In this document: one piece after another, positions 53,454 to 63,646 of the stretch
Position numbering within the stretch: position 1 is the first letter of the stretch
Layout of the letters: the number at the start of each line of letters is the position of its first letter
NCBI RefSeq assembly: GCF_011320225.1
Contig: NZ_JAAOEN010000002.1
Location: 248,584-312,583, forward strand
DNA: 64,000 bases
From: Phytoactinopolyspora limicola
GTDB taxonomy: Bacteria; Actinomycetota; Actinomycetes; Jiangellales; Jiangellaceae
Direction of reading: 5' to 3'
Notes under the pieces: model-generated
What the model saw: only the letters and a program-made list of their open reading frames with translations
What the model was told of the DNA's origin: nothing
The model's database searches: none
Translations under genes and position numbers: made by a program

Positions 53454-54377
53454 CTAATGCTCTAGACCGGCGAACAGGTCGGTCTCGAGTCCGGTAGCCG
53501 GATCCACCGGACCTGTGCTGCCGTGGACCAGTTGGAAGTACTCGGTGCCCCACAACTCATGGCTGACATTGTCCGACAAGGCAAAAAACGGTCCGCTGAC
53601 GTCGATCTGAGTGGGGTAAGCGCGCATAGCCGCCGCTTTCTGCGACATCCACGCGGTGCCGTCGATGGCGGTCGTCACGTACCGGTCATCGAGCACGAAG
53701 CCCATCTCATCTGCCGACTCGACGTGCGCAAATGGGTTGTCGGGGGCGTCACGCATCCGTTCGATCGCACGTTGCATCACGCTTCGTGGCGTCGCCGTCC
53801 AGTACATCTTCCGCACCTGCCAGGCCGGACCCAATGCCGGCCGGTAACCCGGCGCCGCGGCCAGGGCCATCGCATAGGTAGCGACCCGGTGGGCCTGGAT
53901 GTGATCGGGATGCCCGTAGCCGCCGTTCTCGTCATAGGTGACCACCACCTGCGGGCGGACCTCACGCATGACGGAGACCAAGTGCCCCGCCGCGTCGAGC
54001 AGATCCGCCGCCCAGAAGCTGTCCGGCCGGATACTCTCCGGAGTGCCAGCCCGTCGGCCGTCGTCGCTCCACACCATGCCGGAGTCACGATAACGCCCAG
54101 CTCCGCCCAGGAAGCGATAGTCGGTGACCCCCAGCTCCGCCATGGCCGCGTCCAGCTCCTTGACCCGGTGATCACCCAGCGAATCGTCACGATCCGCGGC
54201 CAGGTGGGCGAGTTCAGGGACCAAGACCTCACCCTGCTCGCCTTTAGTGCACGTGACCAGCGTGACGTGGGCGCCCGAAGCGACGTACCGGGCCATAGTG
54301 GCGCCGGTGCCAATCGTCTCGTCATCCGGATGAGCGTGAACCAGCAGCAGCCGGCGCTGGGCGGCAGTTTCGACCAT
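53454..54377 (-). CDS. mshB: N-acetyl-1-D-myo-inosityl-2-amino-2-deoxy-alpha-D-glucopyranoside deacetylase
   Basis: Zinc deacetylase of mycothiol synthesis, which yields GlcN-Ins. The 307-residue protein carries the HPDDE zinc and base motif ([15 protein letters not shown]) and the zinc His in [19 protein letters not shown] 54377 begins [20 protein letters not shown]; the longer frame upstream overlaps the GAF regulator region and lacks support. A mycothiol conjugate amidase is a related alternative, but the context favours mshB. Confidence 0.9.
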   Translation of the reverse strand: MVETAAQRRLLLVHAHPDDETIGTGATMARYVASGAHVTLVTCTKGEQGEVLVPELAHLAADRDDSLGDHRVKELDAAMAELGVTDYRFLGGAGRYRDSGMVWSDDGRRAGTPESIRPDSFWAADLLDAAGHLVSVMREVRPQVVVTYDENGGYGHPDHIQAHRVATYAMALAAAPGYRPALGPAWQVRKMYWTATPRSVMQRAIERMRDAPDNPFAHVESADEMGFVLDDRYVTTAIDGTAWMSQKAAAMRAYPTQIDVSGPFFALSDNVSHELWGTEYFQLVHGSTGPVDPATGLETDLFAGLEH

Positions 54378-54505
54378 GACTGCAACGATAGCCACGCACG
54401 GTGACAGCCGGGCCGATAGGTCTGCGCCGCCGGCGTCGACCCCGATACCCTTTCTCCCGGGGAGACCTGATCGTGGCGGCAGGCATCGAACATCTAGGGG
54501 GCGGG

Positions 54506-55936
54506 ATGGACGAATCGCGTAGCTCGATTCGCGAGACGTGGGGCCCAGGGTCCAAACACGCACTCGCGTTACCCCAGGGCGTCGACGCTATGCAGCGCTG
54601 GCGCAGCACAGCGCGGGCACACGAGACATTCCTCAACTCCGCGACCGCTCCCCCGGAGCTGCGCCGAGTGATCCTCGACTCCTGGCGCCGGTCGCTTTCG
54701 CATCACGTCGATCCCGACGTCGCACCACCTATTCAGCTCGACGTCGACGAACTCGACGACGCCCGCCGGTCGCATCCACTGCGTGAGGCGCTACCGGTCA
54801 TCCGCCGGCTGCTCGTCGACGCCGCTACCGACGCCGGCGTCATCGTCGCCATCGCCGACGCACAGGCGCGCATGTTATGGGTCGAAGGTGACCCTCACCT
54901 GGTCCGTAAGGCGGAGTCGATCCACCTCGTGAGCGGTTCGTCGTGGCACGAAGGAACGGCCGGCACCAACGCGCTCGGTACCGCCCTAGAGGTGGGTGGG
55001 CTAGTCCAGATCTTCGGTAGCGAGCACTTTGCCCGGCGCGTGCACCCCTGGAGTTGCACCGCCGCCCCGATCCGCGACCCCCGTTCCGGCATGGTGTGCG
55101 GTGTCCTGGACATCACCGGCCGTGATGACGTCGCCTCACCGCAGTCGGCGCTGCTCATCCGCTCCACGATCGCCGCGGTCGAGGCCGAGCTACGCCTACA
55201 GCACACACAGCGCGGCACCCTTGCTGCCCCACTCGACGTGCCCGGCCGGATCACCACCAACGAACACACCGGAGTCCCAGGCCGCCCTCGCCGATCCCCG
55301 GAGACGTTCCGGTCCAGCCGTACCGCCTCCCCAGCTGCTCATCCACGTACAGCTGCTCACCTGCGGATTCTCGGCCGCGAACGCGGTGAGCTCGGGTTCA
55401 ACGGGCGCTCGGTAGAACTCGGCCTACGCCATGCTGAGTTGCTGCTCCTACTATCCCTGCATCCTGATGGTCTCTCCGCCGCGGAGCTGGCCTGGAAGCT
55501 GTACGAGCATGACGCCGCCGAGGTCACGGTGCGTGCGGAGATGTCTCGACTACGCAAGGCGTGGCCCGAGCTGATCGCCCCAGCGTCACCGTACCGCCTG
55601 CTGGTTTCTATGACGAGTGATGCCGCCGGCGTCGCCGACTGTCTCCAACGTGGCGCGCATCGGCGTGCACTCGACCTGTACCGAGGCACCGTCCTACCGA
55701 AGTCCGGTGCGCCTGGCGTCGTCGAGTACCGGGATCACCTGCACGGCTGGCTGCGACAGTCGTTGCTACGCCATGCCGGGGCTGACGTCTTGCTGCGGTA
55801 CCTGCGTTCCACTGCCGGCCGGGACGACCTCGAAGTCTGGCGGGCATGCCTGGATCGACTCCCCTACGGGTCACACCGGCGTGCCGAGGCGCAGTCCGCC
55901 GTCGACCATCTGGAATCGGAGCTGGCCGCCCTCTAG
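54506..55936 (+). CDS. GAF-domain transcriptional regulator with C-terminal winged helix
   Basis: A 476-residue regulator. Residues about 60-250 form a GAF-like sensor (AcoR-type start [68 protein letters not shown]). The C-terminal region ([50 protein letters not shown]) is a winged helix. There is no sigma-54 AAA+ module, so it is not a classical enhancer-binding protein. Such proteins often stand by alcohol or aldehyde metabolism genes; here none is nearby. GGGGGCGGG precedes the ATG. Confidence 0.8.
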   Translation: MDESRSSIRETWGPGSKHALALPQGVDAMQRWRSTARAHETFLNSATAPPELRRVILDSWRRSLSHHVDPDVAPPIQLDVDELDDARRSHPLREALPVIRRLLVDAATDAGVIVAIADAQARMLWVEGDPHLVRKAESIHLVSGSSWHEGTAGTNALGTALEVGGLVQIFGSEHFARRVHPWSCTAAPIRDPRSGMVCGVLDITGRDDVASPQSALLIRSTIAAVEAELRLQHTQRGTLAAPLDVPGRITTNEHTGVPGRPRRSPETFRSSRTASPAAHPRTAAHLRILGRERGELGFNGRSVELGLRHAELLLLLSLHPDGLSAAELAWKLYEHDAAEVTVRAEMSRLRKAWPELIAPASPYRLLVSMTSDAAGVADCLQRGAHRRALDLYRGTVLPKSGAPGVVEYRDHLHGWLRQSLLRHAGADVLLRYLRSTAGRDDLEVWRACLDRLPYGSHRRAEAQSAVDHLESELAAL

Positions 55937-56009
55937 TGTGTGGCACCATCGGACGTCACCTGCGACGCAACGTAGATGCAACGTCGCCGTGGCTATCTTT
56001 GTCGCAGTG

Positions 56010-56119
56010 CTGGGTGGACGTCCCGGGACACCCGTCCACGTCCACCCAGTCTTGTTGGGCGGACCCAATCTCGTGGCGTGCTGAAAACACGTAAGCCCCA
56101 CACCCATCAGCACGCCACG
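56010..56119. terminator. Two tandem long hairpins between converging genes
   Basis: CTGGGTGGACGT/ACGTCCACCCAG (12-bp arms, 56010-56049) and CGTGGCGTGCTG/CAGCACGCCACG (12-bp arms, 56072-56119) lie in the gap between the GAF regulator and the dppC gene, which converge. They probably end both transcripts. Confidence 0.65.
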
Positions 56120-56163
56120 AACCCGCCCCGCTCCGCGGACCCGTCGCTGCCTAGCCCCCCTTG

Positions 56164-57072
56164 TCAGCGACGGGTCCGTGGGTCCAACGCCGCTCGCGAC
56201 GCGTCGCCGATCAGGACGAAGGCCAACACCGTCAGCGACAAGAACGCACTCGGGAACAGCAGCATGTGCGGTGACTGCCGGATGTACGGCTGGGCTTCGG
56301 CGATCTCGATGCCCCATGACACGACGGGTGGCTGCAGGCCGATGCCGATGAATGACAGTGTCGCCTCGACCGCGATGAACATCCCGACGGCGATCGTTGC
56401 CCACGCCAGAACCGGCCCGACGGCGCTGGGCAGCACATGGCGGGCCAGGATGCGCGTATGCCCGCTCCCCAATGACCGCGCCGCCAACACGTAGTCGGCC
56501 TGTTTGACTTGTATGGCCGTCGATCGAGTGATCCTGGCGAGCGTGGTCCAGCCGAGCACGGTCAGCGCCAACACGACCTTCGCCGTGGTCTGCCAGGCTG
56601 GTGTGGAGCCGTCGGACGGGAACGCGACGAGCACGACGAGGGCGCCCAGGAGCAGCGGGATCCCGAAGAACACGTCGGCCAACCGGGACAGCACCGCGTC
56701 CACCCAGCCGCCGGCATAACCGGCGACCAGCCCCACCAATCCGCCGATAACGACGACCGCCGCGGTGGCGCAGACCCCCACCACCATGGATGCTCGAGTT
56801 CCGTACACCACCCGCGCATAAAGATCGCAGCCCTGCAGGCTGTAACCGAACGGGGCGCCGGCGGTTGGACCCCGCCGCGATAGGGCGACATCGCAGAACG
56901 CGGGGTCACGAGCCGTGAACAGCCCCGGCACCAGAGCCATCGCCACCAAGACGAGCAGGAGAGCCAACCCGATGAGGAAGGCCGGACGGCGACGCAACGC
57001 TGCCCAAACCGGTCGCGGTCGCACCGCGCGCACTCCAGCCCGCGGCGCCCCGCCGTGCGGCGCGCTAGCCAA
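56164..57072 (-). CDS. dppC: Peptide/nickel-type ABC transporter permease (DppC type)
   Basis: A permease of about 302 residues with six membrane helices and the loop LAARSLGSGHTRILARHVLPSAVGPVLAW. TTG 57072 is chosen as start: GAGGA lies six bases upstream and it overlaps the dppB stop by eight bases. The N-terminus upstream of this is the antisense-like tail of dppB. Confidence 0.85.
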   Translation of the reverse strand: MASAPHGGAPRAGVRAVRPRPVWAALRRRPAFLIGLALLLVLVAMALVPGLFTARDPAFCDVALSRRGPTAGAPFGYSLQGCDLYARVVYGTRASMVVGVCATAAVVVIGGLVGLVAGYAGGWVDAVLSRLADVFFGIPLLLGALVVLVAFPSDGSTPAWQTTAKVVLALTVLGWTTLARITRSTAIQVKQADYVLAARSLGSGHTRILARHVLPSAVGPVLAWATIAVGMFIAVEATLSFIGIGLQPPVVSWGIEIAEAQPYIRQSPHMLLFPSAFLSLTVLAFVLIGDASRAALDPRTRR

Positions 57073-57994
57073 GGCGGATCCTCGGGTCCAGAAGCGGGTA
57101 GATGAGATCGATCGCGAGATTGACCAGCACGAACGCAAGGACCAAGAGGGTCACGACAGCGGTCACGGTGCCGATCTCGCCACCCCGGATGCTACGCAGC
57201 ACAAGTGTCCCGAGACCGTTGATGTTGAAGATCATCTCGATGACCACGGCACCGCCCAGCAAACTCCCGAAATCGGTGCCGACCAGTGTGACGACCGGGA
57301 CGAGCGAGTTCCGCACGCCATGAGCGGTCACCACTCGGCGTCGGGATAAACCTTTGGCCACCGCCGTGCGGACGTGGTCGGCATACATTCCCTCGATGAG
57401 GCTGGACCGCATGAGGCGGGCTACGAACGCCGTCGAAAGGCTCCCCAGGACGATCGCGGGCAGAATCAGCGAGCCGATGCTGCCGTCCGACGTTATCGGA
57501 AACCACCCCAGGTGGACCCCAAGGACGGTCTGCGCCAGCAGGGCAGCCACGAAGACCGGGATGGCCATCACGAGCAAGGTGCTGGAAAGGACGAGGTGAT
57601 CGATCACGCCACCGGGCCGCAGGGCGGCCACGACTCCGGCCGCCACGCCCAGAATGAGCTCCACGGCCACGGCGAGCGCGGCCAGTTGCAGCGTTACCGG
57701 CAATCGCTGCAGCAACTCGTCGGCGACGGGAGCTCCGGCGAAGGTCACGCCGAAGTCTCCGGTGACGAGGTTGGCCATGTACTTGCCGTACTGCACGATC
57801 AACGGATCGGCGAGGTTGTACGCCGCGGTCATGCGGTCGACATAAGCCTCCGGGCATGGTCCGTCGCACCGGCCGGCCAGTGGATCACCCGGCAGGGACC
57901 ACATCATGGCGTAGACGAGAAACGTCGCCCCCACGACCACCGGCACCGCTTGGGCCAGGCGCCGGACGACGTATCTCCGCATCGCCCTGTTCAC
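57065..57994 (-). CDS. dppB: Peptide/nickel-type ABC transporter permease (DppB type)
   Basis: A permease of 309 residues. It starts MNRAMRRYVVRRLAQAVPVVVGATFLVYAMMWSLPGDPLA and has the DppB loop HVRTAVAKGLSRRRVVTAHGVRNSLVPVVTLVGTDFGSLLGGAVVIE. The gene is between dppA and dppC. No ATPase gene (dppD, dppF) is present within the window. Confidence 0.9.
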   Translation of the reverse strand: MNRAMRRYVVRRLAQAVPVVVGATFLVYAMMWSLPGDPLAGRCDGPCPEAYVDRMTAAYNLADPLIVQYGKYMANLVTGDFGVTFAGAPVADELLQRLPVTLQLAALAVAVELILGVAAGVVAALRPGGVIDHLVLSSTLLVMAIPVFVAALLAQTVLGVHLGWFPITSDGSIGSLILPAIVLGSLSTAFVARLMRSSLIEGMYADHVRTAVAKGLSRRRVVTAHGVRNSLVPVVTLVGTDFGSLLGGAVVIEMIFNINGLGTLVLRSIRGGEIGTVTAVVTLLVLAFVLVNLAIDLIYPLLDPRIRLG

Positions 57995-58006
57995 CCCTGG
58001 ACCGGC

Positions 58007-59632
58007 TCAGCGCAGCGTCACGCTGAGCAGGTCGACCGTCTGGAACGGCGTGATCTTCACGTCGCTGATTCTGGTCGAGTATCCGGCGACCGTGCTCATG
58101 TACCACAGCGGGATTGACGGCATCCCCTGAGCTAACGATTGTTCGGCGTGCTGGTAGGCGGCGATGGCATCGTCGCCCTTCGATCCGGCTGCCTCGTCGA
58201 TCAGCCGGTCGAACTCAGGATCGCTGTAGTCGGCATCGTTGTACGTGGCGCCGGTGCCATAGACCGGGCCGAGGAAGCTCTCGATGCTGGGGTAGTCCGC
58301 CTGCCAGACGTTACGGAACATACCGCCGACCTTGCGGGCATTGATCTTGGAACGGAAGGCGCCGAAGTCTGGAACCGGGACCCCGACACACTCCACCCCC
58401 AGGGTGTTGCTGATGCTGTTGCAGGTGGCGTCCACCCACGGCTTGTTCTCACCGTCGGCGTTGTAGGTCAAGGTGAGGGTCTCGTCGTATCCGCCCGCCG
58501 CGGCCAGCAGGGCACGGGCCTGTTCCGGCTGGAATGTGCAGTACTCACCACAGGCGTTGGTCTGGTACCCCTCGACACCGGGAGCGACCCATCCGGTGGC
58601 CGGCTCTCGGGTGCCGTGGAAGATGCTGGCGATGATCGCCTCTCGGTCGATGGCCATAGAGATCGCCTGGCGTAGCCGCGGATCGGCGACCGACGGGTCC
58701 ACCTCTTCGGGGGCGAAGGTCACCTTGCTGACGACGAGGGAGTCACGCTGCACGAAGCGATCGCCGAGATCGCTGATGTAGGCTCCGTCGGCCAGCGCCG
58801 ATGACGGCAGGTACGGCATGATGTCCAGGTTGTCGGCCTGAAGGTCACTGTATGCGGCGGTGTCGTCCTGGTAGATCTTGAAGATCACCTCGTCGATCTG
58901 TGGTTGTGTGTCGCCACGGTAGCCGTCGTAGGCCCGCAGGGTGATCGCGGATCCGCGTACCCATTCGACGAACTCGAACGGACCAGACCCCACCGGTGCG
59001 TCACCGAAGCTCTCCGGATCATCGAAGAACCGTTGCGGCAGCGGCGAGAAGGCCGCGTATCCGAGGCGCAACGGGAAGGCCGCCTCGGGCTGCGCCAGGG
59101 TCACCGTGAAGGTCAGGTCATCGTCGACCCGCAGGCCGGACATCTCGGTACGGGAAACCATGTCGGGGGTGATCTCGGTGCCTCTACGGGCACCGTCCGG
59201 CTGCAGGTCGGCATATCCCTCGATGGGCTGGAAGAAACGTGAATTCATGGCGCCATTCGGGGCATATGCGGCCCAATTCCACGCGTCCACGAAACTATGT
59301 GCGGTAATTTCCTGTCCGTCATGGAACGTCCATCCCGGCCGAAGTGTGATGACCCACGTCTGATTGTCGTCCGACTCGATCGACTCGGCGATCTCGAAGA
59401 CCGGCTCGGCGGTATCCGGGTCATACCGGATCAGCTTGGAGAACAGCTGATCCACCACCTGGCCACCACATGACTCGCCGGTGTGGGCCGGGACGAGCGG
59501 ACTCTCTGGATCACACCCACGAACCGCGACGGAGCTGGGCGCCGCATCCGCGGGACCGTCAGGTTCACCGCAAGCGGCAACCGCAACGCCGGCGACGAGC
59601 ACCAGCGCCACACCCCGACCGGACCAGCCCAT
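58007..59632 (-). CDS. Family 5 extracellular solute-binding lipoprotein (DppA/LpqW-like)
   Basis: A 541-residue lipoprotein with signal GVALVLVAGVAVAAC (lipobox VAAC) and the SBP_bac_5 fold (LFSKLIRYDPDTAEPVFEIAESIESDDNQTWVITLRPGWTFHDGQEITA and VGSGPFEFVEW). It has GAGGAGG six bases before the ATG. The position next to typA is that of lpqW in M. tuberculosis, a transport-like lipoprotein that acts in cell-wall glycolipid synthesis. With two permease genes behind it, this copy more likely serves import of peptides or the like. Confidence 0.88.
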   Translation of the reverse strand: MGWSGRGVALVLVAGVAVAACGEPDGPADAAPSSVAVRGCDPESPLVPAHTGESCGGQVVDQLFSKLIRYDPDTAEPVFEIAESIESDDNQTWVITLRPGWTFHDGQEITAHSFVDAWNWAAYAPNGAMNSRFFQPIEGYADLQPDGARRGTEITPDMVSRTEMSGLRVDDDLTFTVTLAQPEAAFPLRLGYAAFSPLPQRFFDDPESFGDAPVGSGPFEFVEWVRGSAITLRAYDGYRGDTQPQIDEVIFKIYQDDTAAYSDLQADNLDIMPYLPSSALADGAYISDLGDRFVQRDSLVVSKVTFAPEEVDPSVADPRLRQAISMAIDREAIIASIFHGTREPATGWVAPGVEGYQTNACGEYCTFQPEQARALLAAAGGYDETLTLTYNADGENKPWVDATCNSISNTLGVECVGVPVPDFGAFRSKINARKVGGMFRNVWQADYPSIESFLGPVYGTGATYNDADYSDPEFDRLIDEAAGSKGDDAIAAYQHAEQSLAQGMPSIPLWYMSTVAGYSTRISDVKITPFQTVDLLSVTLR

Positions 59633-59719
59633 CGTGATCCTCCTCGTCTCTCGCCCCCAGCCTTTCTACCCGCACGTTACGGGACGGGCGAAGGCCGAGA
59701 CGCATCGTTCGCGGAGCTG

Positions 59720-61597
59720 TCACCTACCCGACGCATGTTTGCGACGTGCCGCCGACCGCGCCCGCTCGGTAGCGTCGAGCGCCACCTTGCGCAGACGGAC
59801 AGCGCTGGACGTCACTTCCACGCATTCGTCATCCCGACAGAATTCCAGAGCCTGTTCTAGAGAAAGTCGGCGGGGTGGTATCAAACGCTCGAGTTCCTCA
59901 GCGGTCGACGACCGGATATTCGTCAATTTCTTCTCTTTGGTGATATTGACGTCCATATCGTCCGGGCGGGAATTCTCCCCGACGATCATCCCCTCGTAGA
60001 CCTCGGTTCCAGGCTCGACGAACAGCGTCCCACGCTCCTGAAGATTGAACATCGCATACGACGTCGCCGCGCCCGGCCGATCAGCGACCAACGACCCCGA
60101 ACGCCGGGTACGCAACTCACCGAACCACGGCTCGTATCGGTCGAACACGTGATGTGCGATTCCAGTGCCGCGTGTCTCGGTCAGAAAGTCGGTACGGAAG
60201 CCGATCAGGCCGCGGGCCGGCACTAGGAACTCCATCCGGATCCAGCCGGAACCGTGGTTGGTCATTTGCTCCATACGCCCTCGGCGGACCGCCAGCAGCT
60301 GGGTCACCGCACCGAGGTACTCCTCGGGGCAGTCGATGGTCAGACGCTCGACCGGCTCGTGGATCGCGCCGTCGACCTCCCGGGTCACCACCTGGGGTTT
60401 GCCGACCGTCAACTCGTACCCCTCACGGCGCATGGTCTCCACGAGGACGGCCAACGCCAGTTCGCCTCGCCCCTGGACTTCCCACGTGTCGGGCCGGTCC
60501 GTGGGCAGCACACGCAGCGAAACGTTGCCAATCAGCTCCGCCTCCAGCCGCTCTTTGACCAGCCGGGCGGTGACCTTGGCGGATCGGTCGCGTCCCACCA
60601 ATGGTGAGGTGTTGGCACCGATGGTCATCGAGAGCGCAGGCTCGTCGACGGTGATCAGCGGCAACGGGCGCGGATCGTCCGGATCGGCCAGCGTCTCGCC
60701 GATGGTGATGTCCGGGATACCCGCCACCGCGATGATGTCTCCCGGACCGGCCTCGGCGGCGGGCACTCGACCCAACGCCTCTGTGACCAGCAGTTCGGTG
60801 ATCTTCACCCGCTCCACCGTGCCGTCCTTGCGGCACCAGGCAACCTGAGTGCCCTTGGTGATCTTTCCTTCCCGGACCCGGCACAGTGCGAGCCGGCCGA
60901 GGAAAGGTGAGGCGTCCAGATTGGTGACGTGTGCCTGCAACGGCGCACCATCGGTATAGGTGGGCGGCGGGATGGTGTCGAGGATCACCCGGACCAGCGG
61001 CTGCAGATCGGGAGACTCAGGCGGCGCACCATCGGCCGGGCGGTCAAGGGAGGCCTGTCCGTCGCGGGCGCATGCATAAACGACCGGAAAGTCGAGTGCG
61101 GTGTCCAGTGCGTCGCCCGCGACATCCTCGGCGAGGTCGAGCACGAGGTCGTACGTCTCGTCGACCACCTCCGCGATACGCGCGTCGGGCCGATCCGTCT
61201 TGTTCACGACGAGGACGATCGGCAGGCCAGCCGCTAATGCCTTCCGCAGCACGAACCGGGTCTGGGGCAGCGGCCCCTCACTCGCGTCGACCAGCAACAC
61301 GACGCCGTCAACCATCGACAGGCCACGCTCGACCTCTCCACCGAAGTCCGCGTGGCCCGGGGTGTCGATGATGTTGATGGTGGTCTCGCCCCACCGCACC
61401 GCCGTGTTCTTGGCGAGGATGGTGATGCCCTTCTCGCGCTCGAGATCACCGGAGTCGAGGACCCGTTCGGCTACGTCCTGGTTGGCGCGGAATGCGCCTG
61501 ACTGCCAGAGCATGGCATCCACCAACGTGGTCTTGCCATGGTCGACATGGGCCACGATGGCGACGTTGCGGAGGTCGTCACGGCTGCGCACAGGCAT
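59720..61597 (-). CDS. typA: TypA/BipA ribosome-associated GTPase
   Basis: A translational GTPase of 625 residues that aids ribosome assembly and stress response. G1 AHVDHGKTT (about 16-24), G3 [12 protein letters not shown]4 NKTDRPDA. Domains III and V and the BipA-specific C-terminus ([36 protein letters not shown]) are intact. It is the gene at the typA position (Rv1165) of the conserved block. Confidence 0.97.
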   Translation of the reverse strand: MPVRSRDDLRNVAIVAHVDHGKTTLVDAMLWQSGAFRANQDVAERVLDSGDLEREKGITILAKNTAVRWGETTINIIDTPGHADFGGEVERGLSMVDGVVLLVDASEGPLPQTRFVLRKALAAGLPIVLVVNKTDRPDARIAEVVDETYDLVLDLAEDVAGDALDTALDFPVVYACARDGQASLDRPADGAPPESPDLQPLVRVILDTIPPPTYTDGAPLQAHVTNLDASPFLGRLALCRVREGKITKGTQVAWCRKDGTVERVKITELLVTEALGRVPAAEAGPGDIIAVAGIPDITIGETLADPDDPRPLPLITVDEPALSMTIGANTSPLVGRDRSAKVTARLVKERLEAELIGNVSLRVLPTDRPDTWEVQGRGELALAVLVETMRREGYELTVGKPQVVTREVDGAIHEPVERLTIDCPEEYLGAVTQLLAVRRGRMEQMTNHGSGWIRMEFLVPARGLIGFRTDFLTETRGTGIAHHVFDRYEPWFGELRTRRSGSLVADRPGAATSYAMFNLQERGTLFVEPGTEVYEGMIVGENSRPDDMDVNITKEKKLTNIRSSTAEELERLIPPRRLSLEQALEFCRDDECVEVTSSAVRLRKVALDATERARSAARRKHASGR

Positions 61598-61692
61598 GCG
61601 GGAGGGCTCGTTTCCATTTTGGGGATCGCAGACGCCCTATGGTACGCACACTCCGCGCGTCAGCCAGCGCAGTGTCCCGGCCAGGAGCGACA

Positions 61693-61730
61693 AGCCGCCG
61701 GCCTGGTCACTAGAGACCAAGCCGGCGGCT
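61693..61730 (-). terminator. Terminator of the BCCT transporter gene
   Basis: A 10-bp stem AGCCGCCGGC/GCCGGCGGCT extended by TGGTC/GACCA after one mismatch closes a 6-base loop. It lies between the BCCT gene and typA, both read on the minus strand. Confidence 0.75.
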
Positions 61731-61795
61731 GCCAACTGACAACGTCCGGCGAGCCGGACGACTCGATACTCGCGTGGACGCGAGGGGGCGTCCTC

Positions 61796-63646
61796 CTACT
61801 CGCGCGAACCCTTCGTCGGGCGACCACCGTGGTCTTTGGCCCCGGGTTCACCGTTGCCAGCGACCCCGATCTCCTCGAGGGCGCTGTCGATTCGCTCGTC
61901 GACCTGCTCGCCGAAGTGGTCGTCGAAGTTCTCCGTGAGATCGTCGGTGACGTGCTCACTGACCTGTCGTTGTAGCTCCTCACGGCGGGAACGACGCTCT
62001 GCGGCCTGCAGGACGCGGTACTCGGCCTTGAGCGATCGGTAGGTGGCCACGCACATCGCCAACATCACGATGCTGAACGGAAGCGCCATGATGATCGCAC
62101 CGGTCTGCAACGCACCCAGCCCGCCGGCCAGCAGCAGCCCGGCCGCAACCGCGCCTTCGAGGACGCAGAACAGCACTCGGCTCCATATCGGCGGTTCGGG
62201 GTTACCACCCGAGGCCAACATGTCGACCACAAGCGATCCCGAGTCGGACGACGTGATGAAGAAGATCGCCACCAGCACGACGACGGTGACCGTCAAAATG
62301 CCACTGAGCGGCAGATCATCCAGGAAATTGAAGAGCACGTTCTCCGAGACAACCCGGGAGAACGGACTCTCCTCGTCCCGGTCGACCAATCCACCGTCAC
62401 CATAGAGCTGCCGGTGCAGCGCCCCGCCACCGAGCACGGCGAACCAAAGGAAAGTGACCGAGGTCGGGACGATCAGGACGCCGGCGACGAACTCGCGGAT
62501 GGTGCGGCCCTTGGAGATCCGCGCGATGAACACGCCGACGAAGGGCGCCCAGGAGATCCACCAGCCCCAGTAGAACGTCGTCCAGGCGCCCTGCCAGGAC
62601 TGTCCGGCATCCTCGGTGTAGGCACTGGTATCGAACGTGGCCGGAAGGACCTCCTGCAGATAGGTACCGAAAGACTGCACGAAGTCACGGAGGAAGAACA
62701 GGGACGGGCCGATGATGAGCAGGACGACAAGGAAGATGGCCGCGAGCCCGAGATTGAAGTTGGACAACCACTTGATGCCCTTGCCGATGCCGGACACCAC
62801 GGACACCGTCGCGATGGCCGTAATGATGATGATCAAAATGACCATCACGGTGTTCGTGGCCTCGTCGACCACGCCCATCGAGACCAGCCCGGCTCCGATC
62901 TGGCTCACACCGAGACCGAGGGAGGTAGCGACGCCGAACACCGTACCGATCACGGCGACGGTGTCGATCAGATCACCCAGCCAGCCCTTGACTCGCTCGG
63001 CCCCCAGTAGCGGCTCCAACGCCCACCGGATCGACACCGGACGTCCCTTGCGGTGGATCGCGTATGCCAGCGCCAGACCCACGACCACGTAGATGGCCCA
63101 CGCATGGAAACCCCAGTGCAAGAAGGTGGTCGCCATCGCCTGGCCAGCCAACTCGGCGCCGTCGGCACCAATGCCCTCAAGGCCGTGACCATCAGGGCCG
63201 ATAGCACCGCCGCCGTCGGTCCCGGGCTTCGGCGTGTCGTAGTGCATCAGAGGCTCGGCCGCCCCCCAGAACACCAGCCCGATCCCCATGCCCGCGGCGA
63301 ACAGCATCGCGAACCAGGCCATGAGGCTGAAGTCCGGAGGATCGTCATCCTTGCCCAGCTTGATGTCGCCGAACCGGCTCAAGCCCATCCACAACGCGAA
63401 CACCACGAAGACCGCGACGATGAGCACGTAGTACCAGCCGAACCCACCAACGATGTTCTCCTGGATGTTGCTCAAGGCACGCCCAGCGTCGTCGGGCCAG
63501 ACCATCGTCACCACCACGGCGAGCCCGATGACCGTGATGGCCGGATAGAACACCCACGGGGTCACGCCACCGGCGGCCATCCGCGGCTGATATCTCGATA
63601 GGTTTGACGATCGGCTCGGTTTCGTCACATCTGGCGGGGAACTCAT
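61796..63646 (-). CDS. BCCT-family glycine betaine/choline transporter
   Basis: A 616-residue secondary carrier with twelve predicted helices. It includes MAWFAMLFAAGMGIGLVFWGAAEPLMHY (glycine-rich GMGIG of Na+-coupled BCCT members), the Trp-rich signature ending WGWWISWAPFVGVFIARISKGRTIREF, and a long charged C-terminal tail (RRSRREELQRQVSEHVTDDL...) as in osmosensing BetP. ATG 63646 has GGAAGGG five bases upstream; earlier frame is not supported. It imports betaine or choline, probably with sodium under osmotic stress. Confidence 0.92.
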   Translation of the reverse strand: MSSPPDVTKPSRSSNLSRYQPRMAAGGVTPWVFYPAITVIGLAVVVTMVWPDDAGRALSNIQENIVGGFGWYYVLIVAVFVVFALWMGLSRFGDIKLGKDDDPPDFSLMAWFAMLFAAGMGIGLVFWGAAEPLMHYDTPKPGTDGGGAIGPDGHGLEGIGADGAELAGQAMATTFLHWGFHAWAIYVVVGLALAYAIHRKGRPVSIRWALEPLLGAERVKGWLGDLIDTVAVIGTVFGVATSLGLGVSQIGAGLVSMGVVDEATNTVMVILIIIITAIATVSVVSGIGKGIKWLSNFNLGLAAIFLVVLLIIGPSLFFLRDFVQSFGTYLQEVLPATFDTSAYTEDAGQSWQGAWTTFYWGWWISWAPFVGVFIARISKGRTIREFVAGVLIVPTSVTFLWFAVLGGGALHRQLYGDGGLVDRDEESPFSRVVSENVLFNFLDDLPLSGILTVTVVVLVAIFFITSSDSGSLVVDMLASGGNPEPPIWSRVLFCVLEGAVAAGLLLAGGLGALQTGAIIMALPFSIVMLAMCVATYRSLKAEYRVLQAAERRSRREELQRQVSEHVTDDLTENFDDHFGEQVDERIDSALEEIGVAGNGEPGAKDHGGRPTKGSRE

